A stretch of 64,000 nt of DNA from Drosophila persimilis (lineage: Eukaryota > Arthropoda > Insecta > Diptera > Drosophilidae), in contig NW_020825298.1 of NCBI RefSeq assembly GCF_003286085.1, positions 2,356,001 to 2,420,000 on the forward strand. Reading direction: 5' to 3'. Shown one piece after another: positions 1 to 10,247 of this stretch. Made by a program: the position numbers and the translations under genes. Below the pieces are notes generated by a model, which was not told the origin of the DNA, did not search any database, and saw only the letters and a program-made list of their open reading frames with translations. How positions within the stretch are numbered: position 1 is the stretch's first letter; every line of letters begins with the position of its first letter.

Positions 1-165
1 TGGTATTTTCTTCTTATTTGTATCTTTTGGTATTTATTTGGTATTTTTTGCAATTTTGGTATTTTTAAAATTATTTTTATTTTTTTGGTATTTTTTGTAT
101 TGTTTCCTTTTTGAATCTTTTGGTATTTATTTGGTATTTTTCGGTATTTTTTGGTATATTTTCGT
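1..165. repeat. Degenerate TTTTGGTAT-type low-complexity repeat
   Basis: The first 165 bases are dominated by the word TTTGGTATTT and variants (CGGTATTT, TGGTATATT), about a dozen times on the plus strand, in a T-rich background. Similar GGTATTTT strings are familiar in Drosophila non-coding DNA, often near genes, but no promoter motif or ORF accompanies this one. The repeat may continue upstream of the window. Confidence 0.75.
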
Positions 166-1017
166 TTACTATTATTAAAACCATTATTTTAGTTTTTTGC
201 CCTTAAATTCTACATATACTCGGAGTACTGCAACAAAATATATAAGAAAGAATCGAATATAATACCATATGGTTGGATTCCTAATATTCCTCCCTGAAGG
301 ACAGTCACGCAACCCGCAATAATGTTGTCCAACTCTAGTTAGCGGCTCGGATAACAATATTGAATCTGTAATCTGTAAATTTTGTTTGATATTCGAAGTA
401 TATCCTTTGTTTGTCGGAGCCAAAGTCAAAGTCGTATGCCCCATATCGCACACACACAGTGGGGGGGGCATGGGGGACCCATGCAAATGTTTGAGCTCAA
501 ACTTAGTTCTCAAAATATTTGCCGTTTTCTACGAGAATGCAGAAAAGCCAAAAGCCAACAGGAAGCAAAAAAAAAGCGGGAGAAAGAGGGAGAAAGCGGA
601 TAGAACCGAAGGAATTGCATTTACGCGGTTCGTTAGAGCAACAAACATAGGAACGGAACGAGACGGGACGAAACGGAACGAAACGAAACGAAAGGAAAGG
701 AAAACTGAGGAAAACGACTCAAAGGCCAAAAACCGACTTTTGGGACGTTCAAACGGGTTTGCATGCTGTGTGGCTGTGGCTGTGGCAGGGGTGTGGGGGC
801 GTGGGGGCGTGGCACAAAATTGCAGGCCAAACATTTTCGAGTGGTGGCGGCTGCAGCAGCAGCTCCAGAATTATGCTACAAATTTATGAGACGACATAAA
901 TTTTGCAATGTTTGTTCTGGCCACACACACAGCCATCTCTCCCCCTCTTTCTATGGGTGTGTGTGTGTGTGATGCAAGTAGAAAAACAAACCCAAATATC
1001 TAAAGCACACAAAGAGC

Positions 1018-1050
1018 ACAGTGGCAGTGGCAGTGGCAGTGGCAGTGGCA
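1018..1050. repeat. (GGCAGT)n hexanucleotide microsatellite
   Basis: Five near-perfect GTGGCA units lie in tandem. The same hexamer family recurs at 3831-3856 and 12997-13033, so it is a favoured slippage motif in this region. Confidence 0.9.
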
Positions 1051-1080
1051 TAGGGCCTTCCTCCTTCGACACACAGCTGG

Positions 1081-1124
1081 GGGTCGTCGAATCGGGTCGG
1101 GTCGGGTCGAATCGGACCGGGTCT
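1081..1124. repeat. GGGTC/GAATC 5-bp repeat
   Basis: Tandem five-base units alternate between GGGTC and GAATC with few interruptions. Confidence 0.75.
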
Positions 1125-1209
1125 AGGGCCCGGCCCTATGATGAATGTCATGCGGTGAAATTTTAAGCCAACAACCCGACTGCAGCAGGCGGCAGGCATT
1201 CGTGGGCGG

Positions 1210-1217
1210 CGCCGCCG
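1210..1217. repeat. Left target-site duplication of the TIR element
   Basis: CGCCGCCG sits immediately left of the terminal inverted repeat. The base-for-base counterpart right of the element (2412-2419) is CGCCGCCT, matching at 7 of 8 positions. Because the site is a GC repeat, a shorter perfect 6-bp duplication (GCCGCC) with the TIR beginning one base earlier is also possible. Confidence 0.6.
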
Positions 1218-1253
1218 CACTATGGTCCGAACGACCACTTTTGTTGGCCAAAA
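1218..1253 (+). repeat. Left terminal inverted repeat
   Basis: These 36 bases are identical to the reverse complement of 2376-2411. Confidence 0.85.
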
Positions 1254-1740
1254 CCTAATTTTTCAAAGTCAAAACTGAAACCTGGTTTTGATCGCTCTGC
1301 ATTAGAAAAAGATCGACCATTAAATCTGCGTACCAGAAATTTCCATAGATGGCGCCACATTCGCAAAATCAGCTGTGCAACCCAACTGTTTTTATAGTAA
1401 AGCACGTGAAGGGAAAAAGTGGCAAATTAATAACCACTTTAGATATCTCAAAAATTGAAAAACGCCAAGACGTGATTAAATTTTTTTGATGAATCTTAAT
1501 CTGTCGGGTTCTTACTACGTGTTTTGAGTTTTTAACTGTCTCTAGTAGTTCTGATGTCTTCGTAATTGAAGGTTAAAGTGAGGCCTTCAACATGTGCCAA
1601 CTTGTAATGAAAACTAATTTTTGAAAAGGTGTACAAAGTGAGTCCTACCTAGTCCCACCCTGAAACCTTTTCTGTGTCGTAGATTAATAAATTCTTTTTG
1701 AAATGTATATAGTTAGAAATGCCACTTTTTACCACAATTC

Positions 1741-1998
1741 TTGGAATTTGCATTAATAGAGCATAACCTCAAATTCGAAAATGCATATTTGTTTGCCGAA
1801 TGGAATTCAGAGAAGGGTAAAATTATCAATTATTTGAAAACGGATCTTAAGGCGACATATCATATGAAATTAATAAAGCTTTTGAAGATACCAGCAAGAA
1901 AATTTGTTACCGTTTGGCAACATACCGGAACAAATGCCGGTAAAATTCAAAGATGTTTGAACGAAAATATGTGGATTGGCCACAAGCCTTTGTTATAA
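1741..1998 (+). pseudogene. Open stretch inside the TIR element, possible transposase relic
   Basis: An 85-codon frame beginning TTG GAA TTT and ending TAA at 1998 encodes a lysine- and asparagine-rich peptide. It starts with the words ALIEHNLKFENAYLFAEW and ends with IQRCLNENMWIGHKPLL. The EHNL word faintly recalls a segment seen in hAT-like transposase-derived proteins, but the similarity is too short to rely on. There is no ATG in a good context and no catalytic motif. It lies wholly inside the inverted-repeat element, so a remnant of that element's own protein is the natural reading. A chance frame in AT-rich DNA is the alternative. Confidence 0.3.
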
Positions 1999-2026
1999 TA
2001 CATTTATCTTTATGTCCAAATATGCT

Positions 2027-2164
2027 AACTAAGTTCGTAAGGCTGTACAGGACCCAGTCGGAAAGCCGGCACATATCTCACTTAACGAGGCGTTAACCTT
2101 GCTTCTAGACAAGGATTTCGGCAATAATTTACGGAAACCTTTAAACGATTTTATTTTTATTTAA
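2027..2164 (+). pseudogene. Second open stretch inside the TIR element
   Basis: Starting after an in-frame TAA, about 45 codons are open to a TAA near 2164. They encode a peptide with the words PVGKPAHISLNEALTLLLDK and DFGNNLRKPLNDFIFI. Amino-acid composition is protein-like (mixed polar and hydrophobic, GC-rich codons in an AT-rich background). It lies in a different frame from the preceding open stretch, so it could be the frame-shifted C-terminal part of the same relic. I recognise no family. Confidence 0.25.
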
Positions 2165-2375
2165 ATCAAAATTTTTTTTAGTCGTTCAACGCCGTTTTCT
2201 TAAATAAAATATGCTTAATACTTTTTTTCACTATAACTAAAAATTTAAATATGCATTATTAAAAAAAGGGGCGGTGCCACACCCATTTTTTTTCTTAAAT
2301 CCATTTCTTATTGATTATATGTATCCAATACAAAAAACTAAATGAAAAAATCTTGTTCCGTTCGGGAGTTATTAA

Positions 2376-2411
2376 TTTTGGCCAACAAAAGTGGTCGTTC
2401 GGACCATAGTG
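2376..2411 (-). repeat. Right terminal inverted repeat
   Basis: The sequence ends CGTTCGGACCATAGTG and is the exact reverse complement of 1218-1253. Confidence 0.85.
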
Positions 2412-2419
2412 CGCCGCCT

Positions 2420-4960
2420 CGTCATGCCAAAAATTGAAAAATGCATGCAACTGTTTTGAAGGTTGCCGCTGGCCTTTCACTGCCTTTGCATTGCATTGGC
2501 TATGGCAGTGTTTTCCACCGAATTTTACATGTCAAATTTTTCGCTTTCGTTTCGTTTCGTTTCGTATTCCTCCCGCCCATTCATCTCTATGTCTGTCTCC
2601 GTCTCGGTCTCTCCTTCTAACGGATCTGACGCCGAGCATACCAAATAGACAGGCATGTAAATTACTGGCACATGTGCGTTAGAGGCAGCAGCAGCAGCAG
2701 CAGGCTATCAACATTATCCCCACTGACCCGAAATGGTGGAAATTTATACGTGTGTGCACGCTCGATACACAGATGCACTTCCCATTAAGTGTGGTGGGGG
2801 GAGGGGGAGGGCAGGGAGTCCCTGTCAAGTGTTTCTACAAGTGGTATTGGGTTTCCAACTCTCTTTTTGGGCCCCCCTTCGAGCAGCAAACACGGCGCTT
2901 CCACTGGGAAAACACTAAATGGAGGGGGATGCCTCCCAGAGGTATGCTTTTCCAAGCCAAATGCTAGTCGTTGCAGCCCTCTATCAACCACAATTAAGTC
3001 CTCAAAGACCTGATCATCACTCGATCCTCGGCCAAGAAGTTCCCATTGGTTCTTCCCGTCCTGCAGACACACGAGTCAATCACTTTAATGAGTACTTAAT
3101 GCAGCCAGGACCGGCATGCAGGAGCTCTCACACCCAGAAACTTCTAAAATTTGATTTTTTTTGTCTCTGGTGCTCCTGGAGCACAGCCGACACGTCCGCT
3201 CTGCGGGTCGTGCGGTCGTTTGGTGGTCGCCAATGACAGGCGAATCTCCGAGGCAGAGCCAAAGACTTTGCTTCTGCACAAATTGCTGCCGTGGCGCCAC
3301 ACGTCACATGCATAAATGCAATTTTTATCCCCACAGCTGGAGCAGAACTTCGTATGCCACACGCTGCAGCGCCCCCACCAAAAGACCCTCCATTGCTGCC
3401 ACCTATGAATGTCATTCCGGAGGCAAAGACAGTGCAACAGTTTATGCTGCTGCTGCTGCTGTAGTTTGGTGGCATTGCAGCTGAAGTTACTGTCATGTCA
3501 GCTCCGGCCGAGTAGAACGATATTTCAGCTCGATGTGTGCTTCTGTGTGTCCTGTGTGTCCTGTGCGCAGGGGACATGGCTTTTATGTCTATAATTTCTG
3601 CAACGAGGCATGCATGTATGCTCCTGTTGTTATTGCTGTCAACAAGCTGTCCACCGACAAGAGCCCAGATCCGAGCACAGAACATGAAGTGGAGGATGCA
3701 GTGTGGATAAGTACAGCTGGCGATGGAGATGGGGATGCGATCACTTATCCCCGAACAGCGGGAACAGCGGGCACAACACTGTCAACGATTACTGGCAACA
3801 TAAAGCACATTTAACATGCCATAAACCCTCCCAGTGCCAGTGCCAGTGCCAGTGCAGGACGAACATTAAAACCAGCCACGGCCGGCCCCATATCGAGGCG
3901 AATAATTGAAAAGTTAATTTCGGAGCGGTCTAAATTTCAATTAACTCTGCGGAGAGTCCGAGCAGCAGCCATTGGGGCTGCCAATGTGGGGCAACCAGTT
4001 CATTAGAATGGAATGGGGGCCGATGGCCGATGGCTGTGGCATAACCAAGTGAATGCCAGGCGGAAGCCCTGTCTCTGACAATGGGACGCCACGTGTGTAA
4101 CTATTGCAAAACCTGGCCAAAGAATCGCTCGAAGGAGGAGGAGTGCCTGTCGAATGCATTAACATGTTTCAGTGTCTGTCGGCAGGACTCCTGGCCACAT
4201 AAAATGGCATTTGCAGGGCCTGCAAACTGGAGCCTGGAACCTGGGCAAATCCTCGAACAAAAGCCGAAACAAAAATGGCAGCAGCTCAAAGACAACGAAG
4301 ATAAATGCCAATGGGATATGGCCCCCCCCTCTCCTATGAATGATGCGATGCGTCGCTGGTTACGCCAGGGTTGCCAGGGTTCATTTGAGTGACACACTAA
4401 CTGCATGACTGAGTGCGTTGCATAAATGCCCCCCACGGAGGCACTCGACTCTGCCGCCGCTGCTGTTGCTGCTGCGTTTCGAATGAATTGTTGTTGATTT
4501 GTCTCATTTCCCCCTCTTGCCCCCCACACACGCGCTGTCAAAGGGGGAGTGTACATATATTACTGGCTGCTGCGCCGCGGTTTATGCAACAGTAAATTGA
4601 AATAAAAGATGCACTCTCGTGGACATTAGAGGCGAGTATACGTGCGTCCGCGGGGCAGTGAACTCTGTGCCACAGTTGGTCCCATCTTAAAGCCGCATCT
4701 GAACCGAATGAAGTTCGATTTGCCACACGTCAGATCGAATACCCGCGGAGACAGCTCTTTGCGGCACTCGTTAGCGTCTCCGCCGGCGGCCTTGAGCCAC
4801 CGGAACACGGATCGAACTCCGTGGAAAACGTGACAAATTGCGGGAAAAACTAAACTAGGGGAATTACAATAATGAGGTGCATGGAATGCCATGCGAAGGG
4901 GCTTTGAACGTCCATCGGGAATACCAAGCGATGCGTTTAATGCGACTTGTCGTTTATTTT
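2420..4960. other. Non-coding stretch, microsatellite-rich
   Basis: No gene is supported. The stretch contains (CAG)n at 2686-2702, a G-rich run at 2790-2817, (TGC)n at 3445-3462 and (CCAGTG)n at 3831-3856. A 185-codon minus-strand frame at 3128-3685 covers the (TGC)n tract (serine run) and alanine/glycine-rich translation. It lacks homology that I recognise and was not called. Confidence 0.7.
3831..3856. repeat. (CCAGTG)n hexanucleotide microsatellite
   Basis: Four tandem CCAGTG units, the same class of hexamer as at 1018-1050. Confidence 0.85.
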
Positions 4961-5104
4961 TATACCCGATACTCAAAATGAGTATTGGGGTATATTAGAT
5001 TTGTGGTAAAAGTGTATGTGTGTAACGTCCAGAAGGAATCGTTTCCGACTCCATAAAGTATATATATTCTTGATCAGCATCAATAGCCGAGTCGATTGAG
5101 CCAT

Positions 5105-5167
5105 GTCTGTCTGTCCGTCCGTCCGTCTGTCCGTCTGTCCGTCCGTCCGTCTGTCCGTCTGTCCGTC
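5105..5167 (+). repeat. (GTCY)n tetranucleotide tract of DINE-1
   Basis: Alternating GTCT and GTCC units for about 60 bases. This is the internal microsatellite typical of DINE-1/mini-me elements. Confidence 0.93.
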
Positions 5168-5179
5168 CCCTTCAGCGCC

Positions 5180-5945
5180 TAATGCTCAAAGACTATAGGA
5201 GCTAGAGCAACGATGCTTTGGATCCAGACTTCTGTGATATGTCACTGCTACAAGAATATTTCAAAACTTTGCCCCGCCCACTTCCGCCTCCACAAAGGGC
5301 GAAAATCTGTGGCATCCACAATTTTAAAGATACGAAAAAACCAAAAACGCAGATTCGTAGAGAATGACCATATCTTTTAGAATGCAGAATCTGAATTGGA
5401 TCGTATTATTATTATAGCCAGCATCAAGAAAACAATTTCATTTTTTCTCGCCCTGTCTCTCTCTAACACACACGTAGCATAGGCGGCTTTGCTTAGAGTA
5501 AAACATTAGCGCCTAGATCTCAGAGACTATAAAAGCTAGAGCAACCAAATTTGGTATCCACACTCCTAATATATCGGACCGAGACGAGTTTGTTTCTAAA
5601 TTTCGCCACACCCCCTTCCGCCCCCGCAAAGGATGCAGATCTGGGGATATTCATAAATCTCAGAGACTATTAAGGCTAGAGTAACCAAATTTGGTATCCG
5701 TACTCCTGTTAGATCTCACACACTAAAACGTATATCTCAAAATTTCGCCCCACCCCCTTCCGCCCACACAAAGGACGAAAATCTGTTGCATCCACAATAT
5801 TGCAAATTCGAGTAAACTAAAAACGCAGAATCATAGAGAATGACCATATCTATCCGGTTGCCGAATCTGGATCAGATCGGATCATTTTTGTAGCCAAAAG
5901 CAAGAAATCAATTTTTAGCTCAGACTGATTTTCTGTCTCTCTCGC
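5180..5945 (+). repeat. Three diverged tandem copies of the DINE-1 core
   Basis: Unit A begins near 5180 (CTCAAAGACTATAGGAGCTAGAGCAAC), B near 5515 (CTCAGAGACTATAAAAGC) and C near 5660 (CTCAGAGACTATTAAGGC). Each is followed by a CCCCTTCCGCC-type block (5275, 5605, 5755). A and C also share the tail GAGAATGACCATATCT (5361, 5839), whereas B is cut short before that tail. This implies unequal tandem duplication of the core with loss of the tail in the middle copy. Confidence 0.8.
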
Positions 5946-6027
5946 ACGCACTCTTTGTCGTGTCGTTTAATATTAGCGGCGTCTGCCGGAGGAGAGCCAT
6001 ACTGACTTAGTATCGGGTATAACTGTA

Positions 6028-6051
6028 GAGTTGCGGTGTCCGCAGCAACTC
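6028..6051 (+). other. 3' subterminal hairpin of DINE-1
   Basis: GAGTTGC (6028-6034) pairs perfectly with GCAACTC (6045-6051) around a short GC-rich loop, about 19 bases before the CCTCGTTT end. Such a hairpin is a Helitron termination hallmark. Confidence 0.75.
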
Positions 6052-6534
6052 ACAACGTTCCCCCTCGTTTAAAATTAGTATACTTTCCACTTTGAAATTC
6101 TAAGCTTTTTTGCTCTCAAGAACAATGCAAATGCACTGCGGAAAATGCGCGATTTTTGGCATGTTACAAAACCGGAAGGCTGTCAGAATAGTGCATGTGT
6201 GTGTGTGTGTGTGTGTGGGCAGCCCTTCAAAATAAATTAACAAAATATTTATGCTAATATTTTGATGGGAAAACAGCGCAAAATTGGGCCAAGAGTGCCC
6301 TAAAAAACCAGAAATATATAAACTATGAAAATATTTTAGTGAAAACATTTTTTCAAGTGGCTGCAAAATTTTAAAATATTTGTAGTATTTTAGCCGCCAT
6401 TGAGGGAGAGTTTTGGGAGTCGCAAAATCAATTATGAAAAGCACACATCCAACAAGCAGAATCCTGACATGAAACTCGGCAAACACATGGCAGAAAAAGC
6501 AGCAAATAAATAACTAATTACATGGGAATTGAAT

Positions 6535-6598
6535 GGCAGGGCAGGGCAGGGGCGGGGCAGGGTCAGGGCAGGGCAGGGGAAGGGGCAGGGCAGGGGCA
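6535..6598. repeat. GGGCA/GGGGCA minisatellite
   Basis: About eleven imperfect GGGCA or GGGGCA units lie in tandem. The spaced G-triplets satisfy the G-quadruplex pattern on the plus strand. Confidence 0.85.
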
Positions 6599-8140
6599 AT
6601 CTGGTAATCATAATCTCGACAAGCGACAGCCAATAATATAGTATTCATTTGTGACTAAACAACCTGTTGACCTTTGGGGCTGCGGCTGCTGCCTGGAATT
6701 CAATTATGCAGGGAATACGGAGGGGAGGAGGGGGTGAGGAGGGGCCGGCCCCCGGGATGGGCAACCGCAAGTGAATGAAGAAGCAAAGGAAACTGGGAAA
6801 AGCCACCGACTTGTGTCAAAGGAAGCCGGTGCGTTGCCAACAACTTTGGAATTTCTAATACGCAGCGCAGGAAACTGTTTGGTTTTTGGCCAGAGGAAGA
6901 GTGGGGGAGGGGGAGGCTGAAGCTGAAAACAGTTTAAGTTGAACTTTTTACTAAACAAAAGCGCCGCCCAAGAGAGGGAGGGAGAGGGAAGGGGAAACTT
7001 TTTTGCAGCAGCAACTTTACATGAAAATTAAATAAGTGCCGGCTTAAACAACTTGGGGCCATGTCAGGGGGCACCAAAGCAGCAGAAGGAAGTGGGAGTG
7101 GCACTCAATGAGAGGCAAGAGACACCGTGGCTGAACAAAAGGTTTGGGGCAAACAATAGACAAGACAGCCACGGAAGCCGTCTTCCACTTCCGCCGCAAA
7201 TGACAATCCAGAAAAGATGGCCAAGATGCAGGTGAAAGGAGCCCAAGGATTGTGCGGGGCGGGGTTGAACCCTCCCTATTGCCTCCCGGCAATAAAATCT
7301 CACACTTTTCACTTTTGATTCAAGTTTTGACAGCTGTTTCTTATCGTTTGGATTTTGATTTGGGGGCCCCAGCGCCCATAAATATTTGTTTAATATCTGC
7401 AGCTATCGGCCATCAGCTATCGGCTGTCCTACTCGTAATATCAAAGACAAATGTTGCCTTTGGCCGGCAGTTAATTTGAGTTTTCTATGCCTCCGCACGC
7501 GCCCTTCTGTGGGTGGTCCCCCGAAAAAGGAAGATCTCAATCGAAAACTATTTCCAGAGGACTGACAAATTGGTGTCGCCTGCTCGGGCTCGGACATTTA
7601 TCATCGTTTAGGGGGTGGCCTTCAGAGTACATACACACATATTCCACTCCAAGCCAAAGCCTCGGCGAGAGAGCTGAAAAGCCAACGCCTTGTCACAATC
7701 AAAAACTCTTGCAATCATTACGGGGTTATTCCAGCTTCCCCCCCCCTCTCTCCCGCTTGGGGTTTCCTCTAACCAACAACTTCATTTTCATCCGAAGGAG
7801 TCGGCAAGTTGCAGGGAACTTCTGCTTCCGGTTCGCCTCACAGCTGCAACTTTTGTGTGTGGCAGTTGCCTTTTGTCTTTCCGTTTTTTTCTCCCCCCCG
7901 TTCTGTGATCTCTCCCGCTGTCTTTCAGTGATTTTCTTGTTTCCTGTCTGTCTGTCTGTCTCCATTGCCGACTCCATCGGTGGCATCTGCAAATTGTCGC
8001 ATTAAAGTTTTCTGTTTTTATCTTCACCTTGTTTGCCGTTCGCCGCTCGCCACCCGCCACCCGCCACCCGCCGTTTCAATTGAATGCCGCCGCAAATTAT
8101 GCCTTTGTCGCGAGCTTTGAATTTTTCAATCGAGAGTGTA

Positions 8141-8163
8141 GCGGCGGCGGCGGCGGCGGCGGC
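8141..8163. repeat. (GGC)n trinucleotide tract
   Basis: Eight GGC units. A 39-codon open stretch (about 8083-8201, plus strand) runs through it as polyglycine with an upstream in-frame stop and no ATG, so coding use is doubtful. Confidence 0.85.
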
Positions 8164-8766
8164 GCCGGTGGCGTATACGTAATCGAATTAATCAATCAAT
8201 AGACGGCCCGCAGCGGCTGGCTGGACTGGACTGGACTGGAATGTGGTGGCAGGCCCAATTGAATCTCATTGTTGCCACCGAATCGCTGGCCCGCCGAATG
8301 CCAGATGCCCTCTCAAGCGCTCGGTGCTCCCGAGCCGCCTCAAGATAAACTGCCAACTGCAAGGATACAAAGCACTTTAATTAACTTGCGGACGCGCGCG
8401 GCACTCGCAAAGTTTCAGCCATCAACTTTGAACCGCAAGGTAGTTTATTTCGCAGGGATTGCGGTGGGGATCCGCCCTGGGATCCCATCTCGAGGAATGC
8501 ATTTGGCCACTTACCGCATTATACGGCCAATAAGGGGCACACACAGGTAGAAGTACTGGTATGTGGCACACAACAGGATGCCCCCCCTCCCACCCCCCCA
8601 CCGCACCGCACTCCCTTGGTTGCGTAATTAATTTCCTTGAAAATATTTTGGCACAACCGAAAGTTGGTTGGGGGCCCGTTTTGCGGTCCTGCGAACAGCC
8701 TGTGACCCCGCTGAGTAATGCACGCGGTTAATTCCCCAAATTTAAAAGCAGTTTAATTAAGTCGTG

Positions 8767-8810
8767 ACCCCCGTGTGACCCCCCGTGTGTGTCCCCCGTG
8801 TGTGCCCCCT
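8767..8810. repeat. CCCCGTGTG(T) minisatellite
   Basis: Three or four units of a C-run followed by GTGTG lie in tandem, with unit-length variation. Confidence 0.75.
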
Positions 8811-9192
8811 GAGGGCCATTGACAGTTTTCGGGTTTCTGCAGGGTCCTACGAAAATATTGTGCCTGCACAAACAGTCGGATTGGGGACTCGAGGCAGCCG
8901 GACAATCGTAGATGGCTGGCACTTTGGCCAAGACTTTGACCAGGCCCTGACTTTCGGAAAGTATGCAAACAATTTTTGCGAAAACAAAAACTTAAATAAA
9001 GCAAACAAATTGATGTGGTCCCAGCCCCCACTCGTCCAACAACAAGACTAAAAGATTTCCCAAAAAATAAAGTGGGAGTCCGTATCTTTTTTCGCCCAGG
9101 GCACAATTTATTGGCCCACAGCATTCGTTCATTCATCAGCAGGACGGACTCATCGGACTGTAATAATTTGCTATCAGAGAGTGTCACGAACA

Positions 9193-9219
9193 GGGGGGTG
9201 GGGGGGGGGGGGGGGGTGG
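9193..9219. repeat. Poly-G tract
   Basis: Six Gs, one T and then seventeen Gs before TGG. Length is probably unreliable in any assembly and polymorphic in populations. Confidence 0.9.
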
Positions 9220-9760
9220 CATGTGGTGCTAAACTAAACGCCTCGTGGGTGCTGCCTCGAGAGGTGCCTGGCTTAGCAGTCGAATGGAAATTGAATAAAG
9301 GCACGAACGACAATAAAGGAGGTGGCCGTAGGGGGCGGGGGGTGCCCCAAGGGTGGGGTGGGGGGTTACCCTAAACAAGTAGAGAAATCAGTAAAAGAAT
9401 AACCCCTTTTGCAGGGGGTACATCATAACCTGGGATACCCCAAGCAAGGAAGAAAGTGAGGGGCGAAGAGAGGAGTGTGGGGGGAGGGGAAGGGGGGCAG
9501 TGTAATGTCAAAAGAGCGGAAGCATAAAACAAACTCCTAACGGGCTTGCAGACACCTCTTTTTTCACTCTCTGTCCCTTTTAGTGGCTCTCTTTCTTCTC
9601 CCCCTTTCCCCTTGCCCCTTGCCCTTGCCCCATGTGTGCCTGTATATTTGTCTATGTCAAGTGTCAACATTTACTTCGTGACAGCACAAATTGTGGCTGC
9701 GGCCATTTGAACACCCGCAACAACTGCGTGTTCGAGAGTGTTTCATGTATCTAAAGTCGA

Positions 9761-9812
9761 GACTGGGGCTGGGACTGGGGCTGGGGCTGGGGCTGGGGCT
9801 GGGACTGGGGCT
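9761..9812. repeat. (GGGGCT)n minisatellite, G-quadruplex-capable
   Basis: Eight tandem units of GGGGCT or GGGACT. Four consecutive G-tracts satisfy the quadruplex motif on the plus strand many times over. In frame it would read as Gly-Leu or Gly-Ala dipeptides, which explains the apparent low-complexity frames on both strands. Confidence 0.92.
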
Positions 9813-10078
9813 GGTCTCTGTTTGTGTTTGTGCCCCCAAAAAAGCCACAAGTGTTGTGCCGGAGATCGTATATCCCGTATACACTTTAAAAAACAAATAA
9901 GATCCATTTCATTCAGAGATTTGCAGGTGGTTTTGGGGACTTCCGAATATCGTTGTAGAAATGGATTGAAACTTTTTTGGATTCCCATTTGAGTCTCCTG
10001 GAAAACTTCTACTTTTTATCGGTGTATTCCGAGTTTTTTTTTCTAATATTTTCGTTCCTTGCATATTCCTTTGTGCTG

Positions 10079-10102
10079 GTGTGTGTGTGTGTGTGTGTGT
10101 GT
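10079..10102. repeat. (GT)n microsatellite
   Basis: Twelve uninterrupted GT units. Confidence 0.95.
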
Positions 10103-10247
10103 ATCTGTGTCTGTGGGTTCTTGAGATTTTTCATTTCAGATGCGGCCGCTACTTGCCACGCTTTCGGCTCTCCCCCTCCGTCGCTCTCTTTGTGCATTGC
10201 AAATGAAGCCACAATAATAAAAACCCCTAGACTCTCATATGTACAGC

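Larger units (their letters stand above)
181..1209. other. Non-coding stretch with short tandem repeats
   Basis: No gene is supported here. The stretch holds a purine-rich tract with a 5-bp ACGAA-like repeat around 645-705, (TG)n at 957-972, five copies of GGCAGT at 1018-1050 and a GGGTC/GAATC repeat at 1081-1124. A 167-codon frame across 386-889 runs through the purine tract, has no recognisable domain and is best read as a chance frame. Confidence 0.7.
1218..2411. mobile_element. Non-autonomous or degraded DNA transposon with 36-bp terminal inverted repeats
   Basis: The left end starts CACTATGGTCCGAACGAC. Its first 36 bases (1218-1253) are the exact reverse complement of the right end (2376-2411). 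Beyond that the arms diverge. The flanks show a probable 8-bp target-site duplication with one mismatch, which would fit the hAT or P superfamilies. I do not recognise the TIR as a named family. The 1.2 kb interior is AT-rich and carries two short open stretches (1741-1998 and about 2027-2164), so it looks like a decayed or deleted copy rather than a pure MITE. Perfect TIRs suggest the insertion is not very old or that the family is conserved. Insertion is into a GC-rich CGCC repeat. Confidence 0.8.
4961..6070 (+). mobile_element. DINE-1/INE-1 (mini-me) Helitron-like element with tandem core
   Basis: The left end TATACCCGATACTC, followed by an inverted GAGTAT...GGGGTATA, is the characteristic DINE-1 5' end. 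Next come the family's conserved CCGACTCCATAAAGTATATA block, the TTGATCAGCATCAATAGCC block and then the (GTCY)n tetranucleotide tract (5105-5167). The 3' end has GGGTATAACTG, a short hairpin (GAGTTGC at 6028-6034 pairing GCAACTC at 6045-6051) and a CCTCGTTT end, as expected for these Helitron-related, non-autonomous elements. The family encodes no protein; long frames in it are meaningless. Its core (ACTATAARRGCTAGAGCAAC through CCACCCCCTTCCGCC) is present about three times, making this copy longer than a minimal element. It sits in the orientation shown, with no target-site duplication, consistent with Helitron insertion. Confidence 0.93.
6071..9192. other. Non-coding stretch with G-rich and GC repeats
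   Basis: No gene is supported. The stretch has (GT)n at 6195-6217, a G-rich minisatellite at 6535-6598, G-rich patches near 6720-6760 and 6970-6998, (TGTC)n at 7945-7962, (CCACCCG)n at 8049-8071, (GGC)n at 8141-8163, (CTGGA)n at 8219-8239 and a CCCCGTGTG repeat at 8767-8810. The 172-codon frame at 7487-8005 is pyrimidine-driven and unrecognised. Confidence 0.7.

Noticed and set aside
3128-3685. 185-codon minus-strand frame with serine run
   Set aside because: Serine run comes from the (TGC)n microsatellite; the rest is Ala/Gly-rich as expected from GC-rich non-coding DNA.
5105-5167. (GTCY)n tract resembling a CRISPR-like or satellite array
   Set aside because: It is the standard internal microsatellite of DINE-1, with no spacers.
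8083-8201. Short polyglycine frame through (GGC)n
   Set aside because: No ATG, flanked by stops and driven by a trinucleotide repeat.
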